DNA of 64,000 nt, from NCBI RefSeq assembly GCF_030341905.1, contig NZ_JATAAF010000001.1:326111-390110 (forward strand), read 5' to 3'. Source of the stretch: Porticoccus sp. W117 (GTDB taxonomy: Bacteria; Pseudomonadota; Gammaproteobacteria; Pseudomonadales; Porticoccaceae). Positions 54,831 through 63,871 of the stretch are shown here, in pieces. Every line of letters begins with the position of its first letter. Position 1 is the stretch's first letter. A program made the translations under genes and the position numbers. The notes beneath the pieces were generated by a model that was not told the origin of the DNA, ran no database searches, and was given only the letters and a program-made list of their open reading frames with translations.

Positions 54831-56021
54831 TTACTTGACCGCAAACTCAAAAACGGTGGTGGTTTTATACTGCTCCCCCGGCTTGAGTACGGTGGAGGGA
54901 AAGTTCGGCTGGTTAGGGCTGTCCGGATAGTGCTGAGTCTCCAAACAAAAACCATTGCGGTAGTGATACACCACTCCGTCTTTGCCGGTGACGGTGCCAT
55001 CAAGAAAATTACCCGCGTAAAACTGAATACCCGGCTGGTCGGTGTATATGGCCATAGTTCGGCCGGTTTTTGGGGTGTAGGCTGAGGCAGCTAACTGCAA
55101 TGATTCCGTACCTGATTTATCCAGCACCCAGTTGTGGTCATAACCGCCACCAAAGGCCAGCTGTTGGTGGCCAACAGCAATATCCCGACCAATGGTTTTG
55201 GCTTGCCGGAAATCCATGGGCGTATCGACCACAGTAGCGATTTCGCCGGTAGGAATCAGGGTGGCATCAACCGGCGTATAGTGACTGGCGTTCAACATGA
55301 GTTGATGACCGATGATCTCCCCTGCGCCATGACCATTGAGGTTGAAGTAGGCATGCTGGGACAGGTTGACCACAGTGGTTTTATCGGTGGTGGCCAGGTA
55401 GTCGACGCGCAGGCGGTTGCTGTCGTCCAGGGTGTAAGTGACCTGTACTTTCAAGGTGCCGGGATAACCTTCATCACCGTCTTCACTGACCAGTGAGAAG
55501 GTGACGGAGGCATCGCTGCCGGAGGATTTACCCTGGCTGCGCCAGAGCCGTTTATCAAAACCTACCAGGCCACCGTGCAGGGCGTTGGGTCCGTTATTCA
55601 CGGCGAGGCTGTAGTCCTGCCCTTCCAGGGTGAATTTGCCGTCTTTGATGCGGTTGGCGTAGCGCCCAACAATGGCACCGAAATAGGGGCTGTCGGTCAG
55701 GTATTGACCAGGGTTGTCAAAACCGAGAGTAATGTCAGCCAGGTTCCCATCTCGATCCGGTGTGTGTAATTCAACAATGGTGGCACCCAAGTCCATAATG
55801 GCCACCCGCATGCCAGCACTATTACTCAGGGTCGTCAGCCCTACCTCACGGCCGTCGTCCAGCTTGCCAAACATCGTTGTGCTAACCCGTTGTACCTGTT
55901 GTTCACTGCTTTGGCTTTCTAAATGGGTCACCTTGCTTGCCTCCTGATCCGGCTGCGAAGGGGAACAACCAAGGTTCAGCAATAACAGGCTAAAAAGTGT
56001 TACGGCCAGTCTTAGGGTCAT
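54831..56021 (-). CDS. galM: Aldose 1-epimerase (mutarotase), lipoprotein
   Basis: Interconverts alpha and beta anomers of galactose or glucose. 396 residues. Lipobox LNLGC19. The fold follows with GATIVELHTPDRDGNLADI, RYANRIKDGKF, NNGPNALHGGLVGFDKRLW (catalytic His), LSQHAYFNLNGHG (second His) and the catalytic Glu probably in VTGKDGVVYHYRNGFCLETQHYP. The external location suits a locus that releases sugars outside the cytoplasm, and it agrees with the linked galactose pathway. It lies 12 bp from the neighbouring gene. Confidence 0.92.
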   Translation of the reverse strand: MTLRLAVTLFSLLLLNLGCSPSQPDQEASKVTHLESQSSEQQVQRVSTTMFGKLDDGREVGLTTLSNSAGMRVAIMDLGATIVELHTPDRDGNLADITLGFDNPGQYLTDSPYFGAIVGRYANRIKDGKFTLEGQDYSLAVNNGPNALHGGLVGFDKRLWRSQGKSSGSDASVTFSLVSEDGDEGYPGTLKVQVTYTLDDSNRLRVDYLATTDKTTVVNLSQHAYFNLNGHGAGEIIGHQLMLNASHYTPVDATLIPTGEIATVVDTPMDFRQAKTIGRDIAVGHQQLAFGGGYDHNWVLDKSGTESLQLAASAYTPKTGRTMAIYTDQPGIQFYAGNFLDGTVTGKDGVVYHYRNGFCLETQHYPDSPNQPNFPSTVLKPGEQYKTTTVFEFAVK

Positions 56022-56037
56022 GGTGATGCTCCGTACG

Positions 56038-57186
56038 TTATTCTTGTTTGCTTTTAATAATCAGCGCTTTGATAAGCGCCACTTCCTTATCGCTGTATGG
56101 GGTGCCATCAGCCCTGAGCAGATCGTGGAACCAGGGGTCGGCTTCACCGCTAAAGGCTTCAGGCCAGGAACGCCAGGGATAGATGGTCTGGCTTTTTCCA
56201 GAAACAAACCCCCAGTGGATCGCGCCGACCTTGTTGTCCGCAAAATAGGGCATGATGTTTTCGAAAGTACTGCCGGTTTCCCGCGCCATGTACTCGGTAC
56301 AGAGTAGTGGCCTACCGTGCTGCTGCAGGGCACTCACCAAGCTTTGCGTGGCCTGCAGGTCGCTGTAAACATGGAAGGTAAGAATGTCTGAATGGTCGAG
56401 CATAAAGCGGTACAAACCGCGATAGGGGCTTTGGGGATCCTCCCCCACCCACTTGCCGTCGTTGGAGCGCCAGATGCTAGAGGTAATGGGTTGCGAAGGC
56501 TGTACTTCTCGTGCCCAGCGAAACACTTTTTTGATCAGTTGCAGGCTGTAGCGGTGTTTATTGCCCAGCTCAACAATGTCGTAGGAATTGGGATTGGTGT
56601 TACCCGGTTCATTGTACAAATCCCAAATCGCTACCCGCTCATCCTGGCCATAGCGACTGACGATGCCTTGCACATAGCTTTGCAGCTCATCATGGCGGTC
56701 GTAGTCACCGAGAATGGCTTTGCCCGGCCCCTGCACCCAACCGGAATTATGGGTATGGGGAATGGGGCTGCGCTGTTTACCGAGCTTGGGGAAAGGATCC
56801 CAGACATCATCAAACAACACTAACATCACCTTGATGTTGTGTTTGTCGGCAATGGCCAGGAACTGGTCAACGCGTTTTAGAAAGCCTTTACGGTCTTGTT
56901 CCCACAGTAGGTCGTGGAGAAAAACCCGGGCCATGTTAAAACCGATCTCAGACGCCCAACCCAGTTCCTGGTCGATCACCTCGGGATCAAAGGTCTCTTT
57001 CTGCCACATTTCCAACTGATTAATGGCATAGCGCGGTGCGTAGTTAAAGCCCGTCGGCCAGGGCTGCTCCGCGTACCATTTGTTGGCCTGCTCGGCGCTC
57101 CAGCGGTGCTCTTCTGCTAATGCATAAGAACAAAGTACAAAGTACAACAATCCGATTTGATAGAGGGATTTTGACAACAATCGCAT
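56038..57186 (-). CDS. Exported GH5-like clan GH-A glycoside hydrolase
   Basis: 382 residues from the ATG at 57186, with GGGAG 5 bp upstream; an in-frame start eight codons earlier is less likely. Signal peptide about 1-24 (LLYFVLCSYALA). The TIM barrel shows acid/base Glu193 in IWDLYNEPGN and nucleophile Glu298 in LLCTEYMAR, with HVYSD between them. Relatives are often labelled beta-xylanase or cellulase without proof. In this locus it may be the backbone-cleaving enzyme. Confidence 0.82.
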   Translation of the reverse strand: MRLLSKSLYQIGLLYFVLCSYALAEEHRWSAEQANKWYAEQPWPTGFNYAPRYAINQLEMWQKETFDPEVIDQELGWASEIGFNMARVFLHDLLWEQDRKGFLKRVDQFLAIADKHNIKVMLVLFDDVWDPFPKLGKQRSPIPHTHNSGWVQGPGKAILGDYDRHDELQSYVQGIVSRYGQDERVAIWDLYNEPGNTNPNSYDIVELGNKHRYSLQLIKKVFRWAREVQPSQPITSSIWRSNDGKWVGEDPQSPYRGLYRFMLDHSDILTFHVYSDLQATQSLVSALQQHGRPLLCTEYMARETGSTFENIMPYFADNKVGAIHWGFVSGKSQTIYPWRSWPEAFSGEADPWFHDLLRADGTPYSDKEVALIKALIIKSKQE

Positions 57187-57281
57187 GGAATCTCCCAGCC
57201 CTTTCAACAACAGAGTTAAGCGTCTAACTATAGAAAGCGGGACTGCTAAAGCAGTCCCAAGGATATTAAGAGGAGACCCGC

Positions 57282-60200
57282 TTAATATGTCATACGGATT
57301 CCAACAAAGGCATTACGCCCCGTAGAAAACGCGCGCCAGGGCTGGTCTATATCACCGGAGTTACCAAAATGCAGACTGGTAACCTCGTTGGTGAGATTAG
57401 TCACATCAGCGGTAATGGTGATGTTATCGTTGACATCGTAGGAGGCGGACAAATCGAGAGTGCCGCGATCTTGTACGAAAGATGCACGATCACCATCAAT
57501 TACCTGGTCGAAAACAAAAGAGCTACGGTATTGGTAAGCGGCTCTCAAGCCAAGAGGGCCTGATTCGTAGAAAGCCGTCAGGTTGGCTGTGTGCTCAGAC
57601 AGTTGCAGTGCTGGTATGGCCCGCCCTGCTCCATCTTCAATACCTAGATCATCATCAGAATAGGTATAGTTTGCCTGAATACCAAAGTCACCAAATGTTT
57701 TCAGGAAGCCCAATTCAAAACCATAAATACCACCACTCTCACCACTATTGGCAGGTGTTGATACTCTGAAAGTTTCTGGTCCTGTTGAGGTGTCGAACAC
57801 TTGGTCATCAAAGGTGTTGACAATGAAATCACCTACATCCTTGTAGTACAGAGCACCGCTCAGAATATTACCATCAGCAAAATACCACTCCAGAGAAACA
57901 TCCAGGTTAGTAGATTCTGCAGGCTCAATAGCCGGATTTCCGATAGAGCCAGTATTTTCAAAGAAGTTCAACCTTGGTGTCGGAATCAAATCCTCAAACC
58001 GGGCTCGTGCAATTGTTTTAGATGCGCTAAAGCGCAAAACCATATCATCGCGCACGCCCAAAGCCAGATTCAGGCTAGGCAAGACGTTCGTATAGTCTGC
58101 ATCCCGGGTAAAGGGTTGGAAAGAACCATCTTCCGTTTCCAGCACACCCACATTGCTGACGTCGGTTTGTACTATACGAACACCCAAGTTACCGGTCAGT
58201 GGCAAACCACCCCACTCTGTACTGATATCCCCAGATATATAGGCTGCAAAACTAGTTTCACCCAGGCTAAATGAGTTGCTCTCCACAAGCGGAACATTGT
58301 TAATCCCGTCCCGTGCCAATTGAGCATAAATTGAAGCGCGATCCTGGAATGCAAATGCATCGGGAGCAGCAAAAACAGGGAACCCACCAAACTCTGTCAA
58401 AAATCCACTTATCGAAGAATTCAGCACTGGAATTGAGCCACCGGACAAAACCAAACCATCTTCCGCGTCTCCGGTCATACCATTACCATTGCGGTCAACA
58501 GTTGTCAGTGATTGGTCAACATTAAAACGTTGCCGATTGCGCTCATAATCAGAATAGCGCACACCAACTTTAATCCTACTGAAGAAATCTCCCTGAAGGT
58601 TGTAATCCACATCAAAGCGCAGTGTTGTCTCAATACTGTCTTCTGGTTGGTCATCCAGGAAAGTATTAAAGCGATAATACTGAGATTGATCTTGATAATC
58701 TAAAGCTGGGTCTGGAGTGAGTACACCACCATCTGAATTTCTAAGATCAATATTGGCACTAATACTATCGACACGACGTGTCGGGTTGGCGTAAAAGAGC
58801 TTCAGGCTATCGGACTCGTAATAAGTCGCCTCTCCACTGAAAGTATAGTCTCCATGGGTAATTTCGCTGCCAAGAGTGAAGTGTCTGAACTCTTGGGTAC
58901 GAGGAAATGAAACACCTTCCTGAATCAATCCATAGCCATCTACATCCGTTGACACTAACCTGCCCAAATCGGCAGACTGAACGTTGGAGAATGTGAGTGC
59001 TGTGGGGTCAAAACCCAGCAGCACAAAGGAACGGCGTGAGTCGATAAGCTGGAAATCACTACCAAAAATATCAAAGTGAAAGCGGGCATTATCATTGGGT
59101 GCAAAATGAAGAGCTGCGGTGTAAGTATCCGCCTGCAACTCTTGCGTTATTGCTCCGGAAATTGGCAATTGCGGAAAAACCAGAGAGCCCGGTACGTTGG
59201 CGATACCCAAGTCGCCAATATCACGTAAAGCAAAGAAATTGGTATTATCCAGACGCTGCCCGCTCTCTGCGGTACTCACATTGACCATCAAGCCAATAAC
59301 GCCGGCGTCAGTATCCCACTTGGTAGAATAAAGAGCGGCGAGTCTTTGCCCTTTATCTTCAGCTTGCGAATTATCCTGTATTTGGCCGGTTAAGCTGAAC
59401 TTGGTTTCATCTATATCGAGAGGACTCCAGGTTCTCACATTGACCACGCCTCCCAATCCCCCCTCAACCATATCGGCGGTAGGCGATTTAAAAACCTCGA
59501 TACCCCGCAAAACTTCAGAAGGCACAGTTTGCAAATCAATAAAGCGGTCACCACCTTCCGGGTTAGCACCCCGCAAAACACGTCCGTTGACAAGTACGCT
59601 GTTTTGGGAAATACCACGAATTTGAACACCGGTAAAAAATGGCTCCGTACCAGACACACCCACACCAGTTACCCGGCTTAGTGACGCACTGACACTTTGA
59701 TCTGCAAAGTCCGCCAAACCCTCAGCTGAAATGAAGTCTCCTATCTGCTCAGCATTACGCTTTTGATCAATTGCTCGCTCCAGACTACCTCTAAACCCGG
59801 TAACCACCAGCTCTTCAGAAATGTCTACACTTTGATCGGCCTGTTCCGCCGAGCTACTTGCCGAAAAAAAAGCCCCCAATGCAGCTAAGATACCTGTTGA
59901 CAGTTTATTTTTTTTCACAGTCTTCTCCTCATCTGGCATATCATTATCAGAAGATTTCTTGAGGGAAATCTTGATAACACCTTTAGTGGAAAGACCGACA
60001 GAAAGATCAGAGTCTGCTAACAATAATTGCAGGGCATCAACTACTTGATAATTCCCAACAACTGCATTGGCTTGGCGAGTTTCTGCAACAGCATAGGGGA
60101 ATAAAAAAGTTGCGCCCGTTTGTTCGGCCAATTTATTAAGTGCTGCAGCAGCATTTGACGCGGGCACATCAACTTCAAAGTACTCATCATCAGAATCAAC

Positions 60201-60335
60201 TGCAGCATTAGCCGATAAAAAAGTCCCTGACTGAAACAGAAAGATAAAAACTATAGTTCGCCAGAAAGACTCTTTATACCCCCTATTCCCAAAAACCAAA
60301 TTTCTGTTAGAAAACTTTATATTTTCCTTCAGCAT
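57282..60335 (-). CDS. TonB-dependent transducer with N-terminal STN signalling domain
   Basis: 1017 residues from the ATG at 60335 (frame open 35 codons further upstream). Signal segment (about 20-43) ends at SANAAV. The STN domain (about residues 45-125) has FEVDVPASNAAAALNKLAEQTG; it would touch the FecR protein. A second hydrophobic Ala/Ser stretch precedes the TonB box SEELVVTGFRGSLERAIDQK. The plug has QIRGISQNSVLVNGR and GGLGGVVNVRTWSP, and the barrel ends GRNAFVGIRMTY. This is the TIGR01782-type receptor common in polysaccharide loci. It imports oligosaccharides and signals their presence. Confidence 0.92.
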   Translation of the reverse strand: MLKENIKFSNRNLVFGNRGYKESFWRTIVFIFLFQSGTFLSANAAVDSDDEYFEVDVPASNAAAALNKLAEQTGATFLFPYAVAETRQANAVVGNYQVVDALQLLLADSDLSVGLSTKGVIKISLKKSSDNDMPDEEKTVKKNKLSTGILAALGAFFSASSSAEQADQSVDISEELVVTGFRGSLERAIDQKRNAEQIGDFISAEGLADFADQSVSASLSRVTGVGVSGTEPFFTGVQIRGISQNSVLVNGRVLRGANPEGGDRFIDLQTVPSEVLRGIEVFKSPTADMVEGGLGGVVNVRTWSPLDIDETKFSLTGQIQDNSQAEDKGQRLAALYSTKWDTDAGVIGLMVNVSTAESGQRLDNTNFFALRDIGDLGIANVPGSLVFPQLPISGAITQELQADTYTAALHFAPNDNARFHFDIFGSDFQLIDSRRSFVLLGFDPTALTFSNVQSADLGRLVSTDVDGYGLIQEGVSFPRTQEFRHFTLGSEITHGDYTFSGEATYYESDSLKLFYANPTRRVDSISANIDLRNSDGGVLTPDPALDYQDQSQYYRFNTFLDDQPEDSIETTLRFDVDYNLQGDFFSRIKVGVRYSDYERNRQRFNVDQSLTTVDRNGNGMTGDAEDGLVLSGGSIPVLNSSISGFLTEFGGFPVFAAPDAFAFQDRASIYAQLARDGINNVPLVESNSFSLGETSFAAYISGDISTEWGGLPLTGNLGVRIVQTDVSNVGVLETEDGSFQPFTRDADYTNVLPSLNLALGVRDDMVLRFSASKTIARARFEDLIPTPRLNFFENTGSIGNPAIEPAESTNLDVSLEWYFADGNILSGALYYKDVGDFIVNTFDDQVFDTSTGPETFRVSTPANSGESGGIYGFELGFLKTFGDFGIQANYTYSDDDLGIEDGAGRAIPALQLSEHTANLTAFYESGPLGLRAAYQYRSSFVFDQVIDGDRASFVQDRGTLDLSASYDVNDNITITADVTNLTNEVTSLHFGNSGDIDQPWRAFSTGRNAFVGIRMTY

Positions 60336-60556
60336 GGCCTTTCCAACTATGAAACTGTTGAGAAATAAAAAGCCACACCTGTGGAAAAATATTTTCTTAA
60401 AAATTTTTGGTTTCACAATCAAAAAACACCCTCCTGACATACTTCTTTGTAGTGTTTTTATATAAGAATACCGCTCTTTAAAGATTTCAAAAACACATCA
60501 GGGGCTATAGAGCTTACCCCTAACACGTTAAAAACCTCTTGACCAGCCGGGGTTGA

Positions 60557-61636
60557 TCATTCAGGAAGCGACAACACCACCTGATTGTATCCAGTACGTT
60601 GTACGTGAAGGCCAAAGTTACTTTCCAGTGAATCCAGCATAGCTTCCGTTTCGCCAACCCTGAATTGACCACCGATCTTTATGGCTCGCACCTCTGGATC
60701 ATTTATCTCAATGGATACCGTGCTGTAACGACTGATTTCTGCGACTACCATTTCCAGTGGATCACCCGTAAACATGAGTAAACCCTTTCTCCAGGAGAGC
60801 TGCTTATCCATTTGATGCTGGTCAATATCGGTGATCGGATCCATGCTACTTTCAGAATCTTCATAAGAGGCTAAAATATTCTTAATAGTAGTTATCTGCC
60901 CCGCTTTCAAATGGCCAAATTTTTTAGCTACTGCATCTTTATGTTGAGGTGCACTCGGCTCGAAGCTACTATCCTTTTCTTGTTGCAGAGCAACCAGACC
61001 AACTTCGCCTTCAGTAACAGTCACACTTACATCAGCCCCTTTAAGACGCACAGAAAATGCCGTCCCGATTGCCTGAACTCTGCCTCTACCCGCGTAAACC
61101 CGGAACGGGCGTTCCGCATCTTTGGCGACGGTGAAATGAGCCTCTCCCTGTAAAAGGTAAATGTCGCGGTACCCTTCGCTGTAATCAATTCTTATCTGGC
61201 TATTGGTATTGAGTTGCACAACCGAGCCATCGACGAGGGTTTTATCTCGCTGCTGACCCACTGCCGTAGCATAGAGGCCGCTATCAATATTCGCTGCCCC
61301 TTTAAAAAGAGGTGACAGAACAACCAAAGACACAATCAAACTGGCAGCAACCGCTGTAGAAACCAGCCACTTAAGCTGTTTTCGCCCCCTTCGCTTGCCA
61401 CGCTGGCTATCATGTTTACCCAGTGGAACAGCCAACTCCGTCAGCACATTCATATTGCCCCAGAACCTGGCTAGAGTTTCGATCTTTTCTCTATGCAAAG
61501 AGCTTCGACCCAGCCACTCGCGCAGAGCAAGCTCTTCTTCTGCTGAGAGAGAAGAGTCACTATCCAGTTTGATAATCCATTCACCGGCTTCCTTTTCAAT
61601 CAGGGAGCGATCAGGAAATTCGTAAATGTTTTCCAT
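60557..61636 (-). CDS. FecR-family anti-sigma / sigma regulator
   Basis: 359 residues, single membrane pass. Cytoplasmic N-terminal DUF4880-like helix bundle (about 10-60, EEELALREWLGRSSLHREKIE), transmembrane helix about 92-112 (WLVSTAVAASLIVSLVVLSP), FecR domain about 125-225 (QQRDKTLVDGSVVQLNTNSQ, EAHFTVAKDAERPFRV) and C-terminal STN-like region (about 285-355, RKGLLMFTGDPLEMVVAEI). It passes the TonB transducer signal to the sigma factor. Its ATG overlaps the sigma stop (TGATG). Confidence 0.92.
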   Translation of the reverse strand: MENIYEFPDRSLIEKEAGEWIIKLDSDSSLSAEEELALREWLGRSSLHREKIETLARFWGNMNVLTELAVPLGKHDSQRGKRRGRKQLKWLVSTAVAASLIVSLVVLSPLFKGAANIDSGLYATAVGQQRDKTLVDGSVVQLNTNSQIRIDYSEGYRDIYLLQGEAHFTVAKDAERPFRVYAGRGRVQAIGTAFSVRLKGADVSVTVTEGEVGLVALQQEKDSSFEPSAPQHKDAVAKKFGHLKAGQITTIKNILASYEDSESSMDPITDIDQHQMDKQLSWRKGLLMFTGDPLEMVVAEISRYSTVSIEINDPEVRAIKIGGQFRVGETEAMLDSLESNFGLHVQRTGYNQVVLSLPE

Positions 61637-62241
61637 CAATCTTTCTTCTCCATAGGCATATAACCGGACGCAAGACTTGAATCAGAGTCGGGGTTGAATG
61701 TTTCCCGCTCTCGTATGTAAGCCTTACAAGCAAGCATGCCTTTTAGTAAGTGTTTCTGTACGGCACTTATTGAAATACCCATCCGATCGGCGATCTCCCG
61801 ATGGGTAAAACCATGTACTTTGCGTAACAAGCAAGCAACCCTTCGCCGTTCAGGTAAAGAGGCTAGAGCCTCACAGTACAACGCCAAGTGCTGCCGAGCA
61901 CTTTCTTCCTCCTCCACCGAGGGTCGATCCTGTGTGTCCATTGAAGATTCAATATCTTCAATGTAATCCGTAATTTGTCGTGATTTTCGAGTCAGCTCTG
62001 TAAGTGCCAGGTTTTTGGCAATCTGGAACAAGAACGCCTTTGGTTGGTCAATTTTTTTATCCTTCTCCGCTTTAAAGGCTCGCAGATAAGCCTCCTGAGC
62101 GACATCTTCGATATCCTGCCGGTCAAATAGAAAACGGGCTAAAAAACGCCGGAGAAAGGCACTATTTTCCAAAAAGTTCTTGGAAACAACCGATAAACGC
62201 CCTCTAGGCTCATGCCCTGAAACTTTCTCATCTACTGCCAT
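61636..62241 (-). CDS. ECF sigma factor (FecI-like)
   Basis: 201 residues. Sigma region 2 (about residues 25-90) has FLRRFLARFLFDRQDIEDVAQEAYLRAF split across two helices. Region 4 (about 125-180) has LASLPERRRVACLLRKVHGFTHREIADRMGISISAVQKHL with the recognition helix. It is co-transcribed with the FecR gene and should drive the TonB transducer and probably the hydrolase genes behind it. Ribosome site GAGGGGAAA is 9-11 bp upstream. Confidence 0.93.
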   Translation of the reverse strand: MAVDEKVSGHEPRGRLSVVSKNFLENSAFLRRFLARFLFDRQDIEDVAQEAYLRAFKAEKDKKIDQPKAFLFQIAKNLALTELTRKSRQITDYIEDIESSMDTQDRPSVEEEESARQHLALYCEALASLPERRRVACLLRKVHGFTHREIADRMGISISAVQKHLLKGMLACKAYIRERETFNPDSDSSLASGYMPMEKKD

Positions 62242-62681
62242 TTACACAGATTTCCCCTCAAAAAGGTCCAATTGCCACAACTCACGCTACAAACGGTATA
62301 TAACCTGCGCCTCATCACCACTTCAGGACAAAATATCAAGCAGTTATCAGCAACAGGCCACGCGCAGCTAGCTACACTACAAAAGCGCACATCTATGTAA
62401 CCAGTGAACCCTATAAACCCACACCCCTAAAAAATTTATTTTTTGCTGTTCAGTATAGTGTATGACTCATGGCGCGTTTCCAGGAGAGGAAAAAGGAGAA
62501 TTTAGCCAATAAGAACAAGTTTGCAAGCATTTGATTTATTGAGATTTAATAATCTCTGGTATTCAGGAGTTATTGACCGGTTGGAGCAAACAGCTAACCG
62601 AGGTGTTGTTCAAATGCCCGCATTATTACTGGTGGCAAATGGCACAGATTCGGGGGTGTGGGGCAAGTGTCGGACAACCCC
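62242..62681. other. 440 bp without a recognised gene
   Basis: Between the sigma factor and the tRNA terminator. It must contain the sigma-fecR promoter. A short plus-strand open frame overlaps the antisense of the tRNA fragment and is not credible. I see no RNA gene or operator here. Confidence 0.5.
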
Positions 62682-62723
62682 ATACGCAAAAGGCCTGTCA
62701 TTGCTGACAGGCCTTTTGCGTAT
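62682..62723. terminator. Strong symmetrical terminator after the tRNA fragment
   Basis: A perfect 19-bp inverted repeat, ATACGCAAAAGGCCTGTCA and its complement with loop TTGC, contains T- and A-runs on both sides, so it works in either direction. It lies 1 bp beyond the CCA end of the tRNA fragment, where the native terminator of a tRNA operon would be. Confidence 0.85.
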
Positions 62724-62724
62724 A

Positions 62725-62769
62725 TGGCGCACTCGGAAGGATTCGAACCTTCGACCGCTCGGTTCGTAG
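62725..62769 (-). tRNA. 3' half of tRNA-Arg(ACG), attachment-site remnant
   Basis: Minus strand reads CTACGAACCGAG (anticodon loop with ACG and 3' side of the stem), then CGGTC, T-arm GAAGGTTCGAATCCTTC, acceptor CGAGTGC, G and CCA. The 5' half (acceptor, D-arm and 5' anticodon stem) is absent beyond 62769. A tRNA 3' half starting at the anticodon loop is the usual duplicated attachment site of tyrosine-recombinase elements. The native terminator lies on the low-coordinate side, so chromosome is to the left and the inserted element to the right. Confidence 0.88.
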
Positions 62770-62833
62770 GTGTGCCGCTAAATTTAAGTTATTGTTTTTA
62801 TTAACCTTTATGACGGCGTTCGTTGCTGATTTT

Positions 62834-62883
62834 GTCGGAAAAAGTATAACAATGACGTACTGGTGTCGGAAAAGTGTCGGAAA
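62834..62883 (+). repeat. Direct repeats of GTCGGAAA near the attachment site
   Basis: GTCGGAAA occurs at 62834, 62865 and 62876, and GTCGGA occurs again at 62669 on the other side of the tRNA fragment. Short directly repeated motifs close to an att core are the form taken by integrase arm-binding sites. The whole stretch 62770-63178 has no recognised gene; an 8-bp inverted pair (GTCTCAGG 63075 / CCTGAGAC 63114) is the only other structure seen. Confidence 0.5.
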
Positions 62884-63178
62884 CCAACAACCGCTCGGTA
62901 GAACACCTAGCGGCTACGACTTTACTTGCCTGTAGGTCTAACTTTTCTGGCTGATTAGGCGTCATAAACAAGGCGAATATCACTTATTAACAGCCAAGGC
63001 TGAGTCTGTACAATTAAAGCTTAGTCACAAAAGAACCACATTAAAGTGGCTTCTATATTTTGTCGCTAGAGTCCGTCTCAGGTTATCCCTCAAGCACTCT
63101 CTGACGCTAAGTTCCTGAGACACCCCTTCCCTAAACCTGTAATTAATTAAACTGCATTCTGATCAATTGAAAGTGTTT

Positions 63179-63724
63179 TCACGTTTTACTCAACCAGCGC
63201 TTGAATATTCTTGTCATTATTGGCAATGCAATATAAGACATACAAATAGTAACAACGGCTGTAATAATAGTTTGGTTAATCACGTCATTGAAGATTAACA
63301 AACCACCCAAATTTGGTGGAATAAAATACACCAAAGGTCCAATTGCAAAAAAAGAAACTACCGTCATTTTTCCTCTTGACGGAGTTTCACCTGGCTTCAT
63401 AAACCAGTGTTCTAACCCCATAAATGTTCGTAACTTTGGAGATTCTTCAGAAAAACCGCTCGACTCAGACAATATTTTTTCTCTGATCTCCGAGGTATTC
63501 CAACGCTGCAATAGCTCAGCGTTTTCAAATTTGAAGATGATCACGTACTCGTTATCATTTGGAGTCACCATTCCAGGCTCTATCAAAATAGTATTGACAT
63601 AACCTTCAAACTTTTCAGAAGCTTTAGTGAGTTTCTTTTGCCAGCCGATATACTCATCAATTTGATTCAGCTTTACTCTATGATGAACAACAGTCACAAC
63701 ACTGTTACCGGCTAACTTAGACAT
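63179..63724 (-). CDS. ABM-domain protein with C-terminal membrane helices
   Basis: 181 residues from the ATG at 63724; the frame continues 10 codons upstream. The N-terminal half (about 1-105) is an antibiotic-biosynthesis-monooxygenase-type ferredoxin-like fold: NSVVTVVHHRVKLNQIDEYIGW, GYVNTILIEPG and EYVIIFKFENAELLQRW. The C-terminal half has two to three membrane helices (about 112-128 and 139-165). This ABM plus membrane layout is known from COG3224-like proteins, but the function is unknown. It lies within the presumed inserted element. Confidence 0.78.
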   Translation of the reverse strand: MSKLAGNSVVTVVHHRVKLNQIDEYIGWQKKLTKASEKFEGYVNTILIEPGMVTPNDNEYVIIFKFENAELLQRWNTSEIREKILSESSGFSEESPKLRTFMGLEHWFMKPGETPSRGKMTVVSFFAIGPLVYFIPPNLGGLLIFNDVINQTIITAVVTICMSYIALPIMTRIFKRWLSKT

Positions 63725-63871
63725 GAATATCACCACCAGGTCATTTTCAAGCAATTGATCTTCAAAAAGTTAAAGCAAATTTCTTGTCCATCTCTGTATA
63801 TCCATTTTCAATCACAGACTTCCAATACATACAGCCGTCTTTGGTGATTAATACTTTGATTATCAAGCACT

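Noticed and set aside
60500..60521. AGGGG...CCCCT hairpin between fecR and the TonB transducer
   Set aside because: Only a 5-bp stem with a 12-nt loop and no immediate T-run; too weak to call an attenuator.
62521..62769. Small plus-strand frame ending RKDSNLRPLGS
   Set aside because: Its C-terminal part is the antisense of the tRNA-Arg 3' end, a well-known source of false gene calls.
62801..62983. Minus-strand 60-codon frame next to the tRNA fragment
   Set aside because: No ribosome site or recognisable domain, and it spans the GTCGGAAA repeats; considered as an integrase remnant but it shows no such motif.
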